The notes under the pieces: generated by a model
What the model saw: the letters and a program-made list of their open reading frames with translations, nothing else
Database searches by the model: none
Told to the model about the DNA's origin: nothing
Origin: Strongylocentrotus droebachiensis
Lineage: Eukaryota; Echinodermata; Echinoidea; Camarodonta; Strongylocentrotidae
Direction: 5' to 3'
Assembly: GCA_035222895.1 (NCBI GenBank)
Contig: JAVYIG010001614.1
Coordinates: 1-64,000 of the forward strand
Length of the DNA: 64,000 bases
Made by a program: the position numbers and the translations under genes
Shown: in pieces, positions 47,001 through 54,983 of the stretch
Layout: the number at the start of each line of letters is the position of its first letter
Numbering within the stretch: the first letter of the stretch is position 1

Positions 47001-49392
47001 CTTTTTGCTAAGGGGGGGGTTTGACCAAAATAATGACGATGCGGAGCATCGTCCACGAGCCGCGAAGCGGCGAGCCGATTTTTTTGTGGGTGTTTATTTG
47101 AACCCCGTAAGTGATGTTTTCCTGGCATCTATTAACACAATGGAGACCATAAAAAGCAGTGCATGATAACGTCTTTTTAAATTAAGTAACAGTTAAATAA
47201 AATAATGACGATGCGGAGCATCGTCCACGAGCCGCGAAGCGGCGAGCCGATTTTTTGGGGGGTGTTTATTTGAACCCCGTAAGTGATGTTTTCCTGGCAT
47301 CTATTAACACAATGGAGACCATAAAAAGCAGTGCATGATAACGTCTTTTTAAATCAAGTAACAGTTAAATACACAGTTATATCCAGAGTTATCATGTGTT
47401 TGGTTAAGTTACCAGATGAGTTGAATATCTTCTCACAATATTTGCACTTGAAAGGGTTTCTCTCCAGCGTGCGTTCTTTTTTCTTTCTTTTTTTCTTTTT
47501 TTTTCTCTTTTTTTTCCCTTTTTTTTTTTTTTTTTTTTTTTGGGCCGCCCAAGGGGGGGGTTTAAACCCCCTAAACCCCCCCCCGTAGATCCGCGCCTGC
47601 ACGTCAAAGGTAAGTTGAACACCAAGTCTGACTCTAAAGGCTCGTTCGGATATGACGCAGCAAAATAACGTGATTTTTTTTTTCTTCAAAGTGACGTAAA
47701 GTGTTGCATGCTTCACATTTCTGGATCTCATGACACAGAGCTCAGTGGAGACGCCCAAGTCGTTCGTTGCGCGTAGCTGCCATTCATTGTGACGTTAACA
47801 AAACGCGGCAGCTTTTTGCGGTGATTTTACTGCGCCATATTTGAACAAGCCTTTATTATACTGCATGTACCACGAGCGTAATCTCTTGGGATGGGGTTGT
47901 AGGGGATGTCCTGAATAAGTCAAGCGACTCTTTATATACTAGTTATGAAAGTGAAATTTCCTCTTTACTTGAAAACTGCATTGGAATACTTAATTAGGAA
48001 GAGATAGTCCTTAATGAATCTCTCGCCTGTATTGTTCAGTCTCTTTCTATCTTATTACAACTCTAAATAGTGACATTTTTGGCGACAAATAACACTCTAC
48101 TACCACGACTGAGTTAACTTGGCAAAAGAGAAAGAATCCTATATTCACAGTATTCTGTGGAATTAACATAGGCGGCGATATACAGCTATATGTGATATTG
48201 TAGCGCCGCCAAATGTTCAATTGTCATTGATCTTTAAGTAAGTTCATAACATCCATGAAATTAAATTCCTTTTCAGTTTACGGATTCATTAATTAGATAT
48301 TAATTAATTAGATATTATGAATATATTATGTGTAAATTGACGAATCTGCCGCCAATTATTTGACTCTTCTTCAGGAGCCCTTGAGTGAACAGGAGGTGTT
48401 CTCTCAGCTCCCAACCAAACAAGACATTGTTCACTGGATGACCGTTGCTAAGGTTTTAAGTGAGCGAGGTACCAAACCTCTAGGTGACTTCGAACTACAG
48501 TACATCTATCATCCTGTTGGACTAGCGGCGTTGAACAAGTAAGATGCTGTCAATCTTGCTTTAACTCGTTAGCCTCATTTAATTCAGGGAGGTTTTTAGT
48601 AATGACGAAAGTGCAATACACTTCACGATTCTGTATCATATATAACACAGAGCTCAGTGAGTACCCTGTATGAATATCAGAAATAAATAAATGGATAAAA
48701 TGTCACAAACAGTGAACTACGTCGACGTCTGCCACAAACACAGTGTTTGTGTATAATCCACTCCAGACCTTGTAGCAGTTCAGGATTTCGATCCATGGCG
48801 CAATAAGATTATTAAGGCCCGTTCTAATATTTCACAGGCAATTCTAAACAAAAGTCACTCTATCCCCGGTTATGTGTGCTTTCGACTGTGTTATTAGGTA
48901 GCCCAACAACTAACAAATCAGACAAATTGGTGTTACACTGTTACAATGAACAAATGAACGCCTCAGAAATACCGTCTTTGTGAGACGTTCATACCTCACA
49001 TTGCGCTTTTCCAAAGGATGCACTTTCTAACAAATGGTTTGACACAGCCACAAAGCATGGTTCATTGTAAAATGACTGTCTCCTTTACTAATATTACATT
49101 TCAGATGATCTCTATTTTTGTTGTTGTCAAAATGCATACCAAAATCAACAGATTTTGTTGTTGAAACTGCTAAAAACGAATCGATGACCTTTTACAAAAA
49201 CGTTCTTATTCCATTTCCTGTCATTACATTTGGTAATAGTCAGCTTATAACCATCACCTTTCTTCTTAAACTTTTAGGTTCCGAAAAGAGTTGGAGAGAG
49301 CAGGAGATATCATTGATGAGAGAAACAGAACAAGAGAAACTCCATACACTTATCTGCATCCCAAACAAGTTCCCAACTCAATCAGCATTTAG
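37887..49392 (+). CDS. Lipoxygenase copy 2, 13 coding exons, exon 11 interrupted by a transposon
   Basis: Tandem paralogue of the 4003-15,838 gene. Exons: 37887-38086, 38999-39296, 39868-39912, 40825-40953, 41653-41750, 42200-42332, 42769-42864, 43997-44211, 44814-45073, 45613-45713, 46817-47609 (includes the insert), 48375-48538, 49278-49392. Removing the 614-bp insert and one 5-bp duplication restores 174 nt for exon 11 and an open 675-codon frame with all five iron ligands. As it stands, translation runs into the insert and stops at 47,009-47,011, giving about 589 residues without exons 12-13 and the terminal Ile. It keeps His at the His362 position, unlike copy 1, and has Leu at the Coffa position. 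It is probably a recent pseudogene or an allele-specific knockout. Confidence 0.85.
38999..39296 (+). CDS. Lipoxygenase copy 2, exon 2 (PLAT domain end)
   Basis: [20 protein letters not shown] then WCCEIITVV and [11 protein letters not shown], followed by [19 protein letters not shown]. Cys replaces Phe next to the conserved Trp-Cys when compared with copy 1 (WFCE versus WCCE). Confidence 0.9.
39333..39520 (+). mobile_element. SINE-like insert ending AAGCGCCTAATAAATGTTG (ATT)n
   Basis: Present in intron 2 of copy 2 and absent from copy 1. The end AAGCGCCTAATAAATGTTGT followed by (ATT)n recurs at 53,938-53,985, and in reverse at 41,778-41,890. A shared 3' end with an ATT tail suggests a SINE or short LINE family. 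Confidence 0.5.
39978..40435. mobile_element. G/C-run insert in intron 3 of copy 2
   Basis: Interrupts the sequence GGATGTGC...CCCTTGTCC that is continuous in copy 1 (6864-6882). Inside are poly(G) tracts and TTCAAACGTGGTTTATATCT ... GATTTACAAATGTTGCTGAA, shared with 23,045-23,125. The second half repeats phrases such as GGTACCC, AAAAAGCCCC and GTGCCC. Confidence 0.55.
41778..41890 (-). mobile_element. Reverse copy of the AGCGCTTAATAAA family
   Basis: TTATTCAGCGCTTAATATAT with a preceding AATAATAACAATA run is the reverse orientation of the end found at 39,470-39,515. It lies in intron 5 of copy 2, absent from copy 1. Confidence 0.4.
43997..44211 (+). CDS. Lipoxygenase copy 2, exon 8: first two iron-binding His
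   Basis: Encodes [17 protein letters not shown]. It retains the conserved non-ligand His (5-LOX His362 position) and both iron-ligand His. Only three residues differ from copy 1 in the whole exon, and one of them is this His/Gln swap. Confidence 0.92.
44258..44730. repeat. Dispersed repeat in intron 8 of copy 2
   Basis: Same family as 32,145-32,715. It accounts for most of the size difference between intron 8 in copy 2 (602 bp) and copy 1 (176 bp). Ends are approximate; no coding content. Confidence 0.6.
44814..45073 (+). CDS. Lipoxygenase copy 2, exon 9: Coffa-position residue
   Basis: Encodes [20 protein letters not shown]. The residue aligned to 5-LOX Ala424 is again Leu, although its neighbours (EK-SI in copy 1, DT-MV here) have changed. 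That contrast suggests Leu is under constraint. Confidence 0.9.
46349..46617. mobile_element. 269-bp CACTA-type MITE, nearly perfect palindrome
   Basis: Ends are CACTATGAAC and GTTCATAGTG, perfect inverted copies, and nearly the whole element folds into one hairpin with arms of about 130 bp. The flanks are TAG on both sides (46,346-46,348 and 46,618-46,620). Copy 1 has the empty site GTTGCTAGGTAGGAC near 12,475. CACTA termini with a 3-bp duplication are the hallmark of EnSpm/CACTA transposons. The mirror-image open frames on both strands are by-products of the palindrome. A truncated relative is at 56,644-56,812. Confidence 0.88.
46817..47609 (+). CDS. Lipoxygenase copy 2, exon 11, split by transposon
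   Basis: Coding sequence 46,817-46,985 carries the His and Asn ligands ([15 protein letters not shown]). After the insert and duplicated CACGT, the last five bases CAAAG (47,605-47,609) and a good GTAAGT donor follow. The upstream part has no strong alternative donor, so normal splicing would keep the insert in the mRNA. Confidence 0.85.
46986..47599. mobile_element. 614-bp hAT-like MITE inserted in lipoxygenase copy 2 exon 11
   Basis: Ends CAGGGGCGGATCTA and TAGATCCGCGCCTG are near-perfect inverted repeats, flanked by CACGT on both sides (46,981-46,985 and 47,600-47,604). Inside are two tandem 172-bp units starting at 47,029 and 47,201, each with the palindromes GACGATGCGGAGCATCGTC and GCCGCGAAGCGGC, then a T-rich tract (47,475-47,542) and G/C runs. 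There is no transposase. A 5-bp duplication and CAG ends fit some hAT groups; the assignment is tentative. Confidence 0.85.
49278..49392 (+). CDS. Lipoxygenase copy 2, exon 13: C-terminus with Ile ligand
   Basis: [17 protein letters not shown] to [17 protein letters not shown] and TAG. Intact, but reachable only if the exon 11 insert is bypassed. The 3' duplication seen after copy 1 is absent. Confidence 0.9.
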
Positions 49393-49404
49393 GCGAGGCA
49401 TTCT

Positions 49405-49505
49405 GGTTTATAGCCGTCTTGTCTACAACCAGTTCGTCTACTTCACAATTGGTCTATTCCCGTATGATTTACACCCAGCCGGTTTACTACCCACATAGTT
49501 TAATA
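49405..49505 (+). repeat. GGTCTA-type degenerate repeat after copy 2
   Basis: Counterpart of 15,925-16,020: CTTGTCTACAACCAGTTCGTC then CACAATTGGTCTATTCCC. It is shorter, and similarity between the duplication units ends here, near 49,510. Confidence 0.6.
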
Positions 49506-49509
49506 ACCA

Positions 49510-52370
49510 TTATGAAACATTAATGATTTTTGTTAATAGCATTGTCTAGATATCCTCAGATTCCTCTTTATTTAATTTCAAAACTGTAATATCAAATAAC
49601 AAGAATTTAAGGTGGGTCAACAAAAAGAAGGAGACGGGGTTGACAATCCAAGAGTTAAGTTTTATTTGGCCTTACAACAACTGGATACTTGATGACATGG
49701 GTAGACATCTCGCGGAGGGGGGCGTCTCCCACGATTGGGACAGGGGAAGATTGTATTGAATACTTGATAACTTATGATTTGTTTATTATTGATATTGATA
49801 TCACCAACAACTTTTTGTTGGTCTTGTATTATGCCGATAAAATCACTCAGAACTTCTTTTCTTTTTATAAAAAAGAACCCCCCCCCAAAAAAAAAAAAAA
49901 AAAACAACAACAACAACGATGACCCGCTTACTTGTTTTACTTTGTCATAGAATTCTGGAGTAGAATATATGCATGATAATAAAGACTCTAATTTTTATAA
50001 CGATACATTTTTAAATGGCAATAGTGTGATGGTTTCCAATGTATGTTTATATACATCTATATTTGATTTTGACTTCTTTGTAAAGTTTTATGAAAGGGGT
50101 CAATAAATACAGATAATTTAGTTACATCAAGATCAGTTCAATTCAACGGATAATCTGTATTTTCCAGCTGCTCTGTGCTGTTTGTGATTCAATTATCACC
50201 GAAAAATTATTGTGTTATATCTAGTTCACTCATTTACCTTTACTTCACGGACAAAATAAGATGTAGAATTTCAATTTTTTTCATTAATTTCGTCCATAAA
50301 CTATGTAATCATGAACATCCCACACCCTAACCCTAAATTCAAAACAATATAACTAATTAGACTAATGACTAATGATCAACCCTATGGTTATTTGGGAGGC
50401 CTTTAAGTTTCCTCTGCCTGCAAACGTACGTAGAGGGCAGTAATTATATTGTTCAATCGTTAACAGGACATGAAAATGTCCTGCCAATGACCATGTCTAC
50501 TTTAATGACTCATTTGTGTCACTATGTGTCCGTCTAATGTGACTGTAAGATAAGATACGTATGAAATTATCAAATCGTGTAGAGAATTATTTTGCAAATG
50601 ATATTTAGAAGCAGGATATTTGATGTCATTCATATTTTCAGTTCTTTAGATTTGAGAACATAATTTCTCACATTATTATTCTTTATCTCATTGTCTCTAC
50701 ATTTATATCGCTTTTTAAGTTCCTACAAACATCTTTATTCTGTACCTCTTATTAAACACTTTCCCTTTTATGCATTTACAAGTATCAAACGCGTAAATCA
50801 TTCCCGTATGTTTGATTTTTTAATTTGTCTTGGCTCTCTTTTTGCCCCTCCCAATTTACTTCTATTTCATTTGTTTTCTTCTTCAGAATTTAAAGAATTA
50901 TGAACAGTCTGGTATTTTACAAATCGATTAATAATCCCTACGACCATCAACAAGATTACCATGCTGCTATTAACTTGTGTAATGCAAGTTGTAACTCCTA
51001 AAAATGTGTTTGCATGCATATGTAGTGAAATAACAAGTAAGGAATATGTGTATAAATTCACATTAAAATACCACAAGTTTCACATCTCATGAAAATTCCT
51101 CTTATGTACAGAAATGTAATGTATCAGTGAAAACCGAGTTTGAAATAAAATAATATCTCGCCTGGGTCTTGAAATCGTTATGCCTGATTTTGAAGGTATA
51201 AACTATGTACAGATGTATGTAAATCTTTAGGTCCCGGCTCCATGTTATAGGTGTCAAATTAGCTATCATGTCTTTGCCAGGATCATTAAAACTAAATGTT
51301 CAGAGATGCTGAATAATGTAAAGGCCTTGGTATCAGTTAAAATACAAGAGAGAAATAGAGCGAGAGAGAGAGAGAGAGAGAGAGAGAAGGGGGTGGTTAG
51401 AGAAATATGCATAAATAGAGAAGCGGATAAAGAGATCTATAGAGAGAGAGGGGGGGGGGATGTCCAAAATTATTTAGGAGTTTCCAAATCTGTATATTAG
51501 CTTAGATATTATAAACACAAGGAAATCGAAAGCTAATCTAAAATATATTTAAATTTGAATCTGTGATGATTATCATTATGCAAATCTCTCTCCCTCTTTC
51601 TCTTCCTTCCAATGCATCTCTCTCCTCCTTCTCTCTCTCTCTTTCTCTCACATATACAACGCACACACGTACTTCCAAACGCAAAGGGAAACAGCTGCCT
51701 ACTACATTAATGATTCATACATGCAGTTCACTATTTCCGTAAGTTTGTAATAAACACACGAAGAATTCTGTCATGTTTAGAGACATAAGGCTTGGAGCCC
51801 CTTCCCCCTTTTTTCGATTCCCCCCAAAAGGACGACACTACAAACTAGCAAGCATCGAATATATACGGCTATAGTAGTATAATGCGAACGCTTGGCTTAA
51901 TCAATACAAAGCCCCAATATTTCTGACTCGTCAAAAGACCCCTGGATGACCTCGTACATGTCGTGGTCAATACTTCTTTACCCTTTTCCTTTTCTCTTAA
52001 TTTTCATTTTACCTCGTCATTGGTATATAATTACCGAAAAACGACAAGAAAACTAGTACCGTATGTGTAACAGTATATATTATTAATTTATGTATATTTA
52101 ATTTTAAATAATGTTCATTCTTGTCATCTCTTTCCGTTTTTCTTTATTCTTTTCATATTCTTTATTCCTCTAAACGGCCCATAGACACGGTCATCATTTG
52201 CCAATGTAATTCAGTATCTTTATCTTCACGCTTCTCCTTTATCAGATTTGATTAGAAATACTTCAATTTAGTTTAAAAGCTGAAGTTTCTATGTGTATAT
52301 AAATATGCATGAAGACAGCTAAAATATATACGAAATGAGCCATAACCTTTCGAAAATCAGTATTTTGTAT
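49510..52370. other. Unassigned spacer with simple repeats
   Basis: No supported gene. Holds a C-A-CAA low-complexity run (49,879-49,917), a GA microsatellite (51,358-51,388) and TC-rich tracts (51,580-51,650). Short open frames here look compositional. Confidence 0.4.
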
Positions 52371-52375
52371 AATTA

Positions 52376-52880
52376 TTGAAAGGATTATTCACAAATAGAA
52401 AGGTGAAATTTGCGCTCAGGTTGAGACTAGTAAACTGTTTATGGTCTGTCCTATTGTATGGAGCAGAAACATGGACAATAAACAAGGCCATGGAAAATAG
52501 AATAACATCTTTTGAAATGTGGATGTACAGAAGAATGATGAAAATATCCTGGAAACGAATGAAAACCAACAAAGAGATATTGCACATGGCAGGGCGTAAA
52601 AAAATTGCACTATTAGGATTAGTTAAGGAGAGAAAATCAAATACTTTGGTCATGTTAAAAGGCACCAAAGCCTCTTAAAGGATGTATTGAAAGGAAGAGT
52701 GGAAGGAAGTAGACCTAGAGGGAGACCCAGAACCAACTGGGAAGAGAATGTCAAGAACCGTGCTGGAGCCTGGAGTGGACTAAATCTGCAAGAGTGCACC
52801 AGAATGGCAGAAGATAGAGTGAAATGGAGAGATGTTGCAATCAACCTCCGAACCGGGAGAAGATACTTAGATAGATAGTA
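52376..52880 (+). mobile_element. RTE/endonuclease-type LINE C-terminal fragment
   Basis: Frame 1 reads NCLWSVLLYGAETWTINKAM, FEMWMYRRMMKISWKRM and NKEILHMAG. After a shift near 52,640, frame 2 reads GRVEGSRPRGRPRTNWEENV ... MAEDRVKWRDVAINL. The YGAETWT, MWMYRRM..ISW and GRPR..W..D motifs mark the C-terminus of RTE-like LINEs. It ends in (GATA)-type repeat at about 52,870. One frameshift and 5' loss make it inactive. Confidence 0.78.
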
Positions 52881-52984
52881 TAATTATCACTTTGTCATCA
52901 CTATAATTTAACCACGTTTTGTATCTTATTGCTTCTCAGTGTAAACCATATCTATTTTTCTGTGAGCGACACAATCCTCGTTGA

Positions 52985-53029
52985 ACGTACATTGGGTGAA
53001 CAAATACATTGAATTCAATTCAATTCAAT
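52985..53029. repeat. (ATTCA)n / LINE-tail-like repeat
   Basis: GAATTCAATTCAATTCAAT at 53,010-53,028 follows CATTGGGTGAACAAATACAT. The same tail type ends LINE fragments at 892, 4236, 57,260 and 63,140. Confidence 0.45.
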
Positions 53030-53750
53030 GAGCAGGGCCTTTTTTATGAAAGAATATCAACGGCCTTTTCAATCAGGCTACCACATGGTGTTGCCGAAAA
53101 CTTTTTTTGTTAATACTAGCTCACCGTAAAACCCCAAAGAGAACATATAATACATGTACATTGTATTATATGTTTTTGCATGTAGTGTCTATACTTCGTA
53201 ATAAACAACGAAAAATGGGATATGACTCCACTGTATTCTGTTCACTGTGCATGGATTACAATTTATGTTGAGAATGTCGAAGGTGAACTTGTCAGTATCC
53301 CTGTTTCATTGCTAAGGAAGCATGAAAATGATAAGAAATTGACACAATCTTGATGAAAGTCACATGCACTGGCTGCACACAGAAAACTATGGTTCTCCTC
53401 GCACATGACACACATGGTATGAACTTTTCATTCCTCTAATTCCTGTCCTATTTCGATTATGGGGGCATTTGAAGAGCAATCCATTGTAGGGTCCAAAATG
53501 GTGAAACTTCGATCCCTTACCTATATGGAGAGAACCAAAACATGAAACAAGTCATTTTAATAAAATGAACATCTCGCTGTCAACTTTCTAAAGTCTGGAA
53601 GGGTCAAGTGGATCCCTAAAGGGCAGTCCAAACCTTGCAATAACAGTTCATTTGTATGAAAGCACATAAATAAGATGGACACAGCGGTGAAAGTTTGAAA
53701 TAATGCGGACAACAATAAGAGAGTTGTGAATGAATCGAGACGTTATAGAC

Positions 53751-54099
53751 CGTATCCGAACACCTACCCCCGGACAACCGACCCCCGGATAACCCCCTAG
53801 GACATCTACGCCCAGGACAACTATCCCCGGCAGACAACTACCCCCTAGGACAACCACCCTGTACGACAACTACCCCCGGACAACTTAGTACCCCCAGAAA
53901 ACTACCCGCTATGATAGTTATCAGAGACTTTGTTGGTAAGCGCTTAATAAGCAACGTTTTATTATTATTCTCATTATTATTAGAGGGTGATTGTCGTAGT
54001 CGTAGGGGTTAGTTGTCTGGGGGTATTTGTCCTATAGGGTGGTTGCCCTAGAGGGTAGTTATCCGGGGGTGGTTGTCCAGGGGGTAGGTGTCCTAGAAC
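53751..54099. mobile_element. 349-bp foldback element with minisatellite arms and 10-bp target duplication
   Basis: Flanked by CGTTATAGAC on both sides (53,741-53,750 and 54,100-54,109). The arms are inverted copies built from degenerate tandem units of about 15 bp (GGACAACTACCCCC and variants), about nine on the left and seven on the right. The centre has AAGCGCTTAATAAGCAACG and (ATT)n, matching the SINE-like end at 39,470. A 9-11 bp duplication suggests a Mutator-like (MULE) mobilising transposase. No coding capacity. Confidence 0.8.
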
Positions 54100-54109
54100 C
54101 GTTATAGAC

Positions 54110-54820
54110 ATGTATGATGTTAAAATATAGTATGTGCGTCCAGACTACTATACAGCCGGGGAGGGCAAAAAAAAATTACACGCAAGCCTGGCCATTTCTA
54201 TGATAAATATCATGGCAGCGACTAATAGAGTCTAGCAGCTTACATGCGAGGTGCGTTATATGTACCTGGGAGATGAGAGCTTATCTCCCTGCATGTACAT
54301 CATGCATGACAATCATCAGATGAAGACCTAGCTGGCCCTTGTAAATAAGACGGCCATCGCAGCCATCGGGCGACGGAATTCAAAAAGCTTAATTTAATTT
54401 TATTTAATTTCGGAACTATACTTTAATCTTGATCTAAGGAGACATGAACGATCGAACGTACGTTCAGCTAGCTAGCAAGTCCACTTACTGCGTGCATGCC
54501 TAGGCTTTCCCACCAGCGCACTTTTACGAGTATTACAGCAAAACTGGCCAGGCTAGCGTGTAAAAAAAATATATTCGCAGCCGGGGAATCCCCACTCGGC
54601 CGCGCCCAACACCGATTTGCTTACATACATGTATTATGATTTTCTCCTGACGCCATTACTGTGGATAGATCCTCGTTAAAATCAATGCTACATGCCGCAA
54701 TGACAGCGTAGGCCTTTGTTGGACGTATCTTATCACCAATTATTAAGACAACACGTGGTGACAACAACGGCAATAATCTGCTGACAATTTGATCATTTTG
54801 TTTAATTGTGTGTTTTACAA
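54110..54820. other. Upstream region of the membrane-protein gene
   Basis: No exon visible; should include promoter and 5' UTR of the gene starting at 54,822. No core promoter motif recognised with confidence. Confidence 0.35.
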
Positions 54821-54821
54821 G

Positions 54822-54983
54822 ATGAATAATAGTTCGTCGCAAAACAACCAGCATGGCACTGCCCCTAAGTACAGGGCACGACGTGGTTTTGTGGCTAGCA
54901 TCATCATGGTGTTCTCTAGTTTGTTGGCAGTAAGCTTTGCTTCTGTAAATGGCGGAATTGGCGGGATGTCATTCTTCTTATTG
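54822..54983 (+). CDS. Membrane protein exon 1: N-terminus, TM1 and start of TM2
   Basis: ATG at 54,822 (context CAAGATGA). Ends ...GGMSFFLL with a strong GTAAGT donor. The start is the first ATG in the open frame and gives a plausible cytosolic Ser/Gln/Asn-rich tail before a basic stretch (YRARRG) and TM1. Confidence 0.6.

Noticed and set aside
50325-50336. Telomere-like CCCTAACCCTAA
   Set aside because: Only two units; too short to mean anything.
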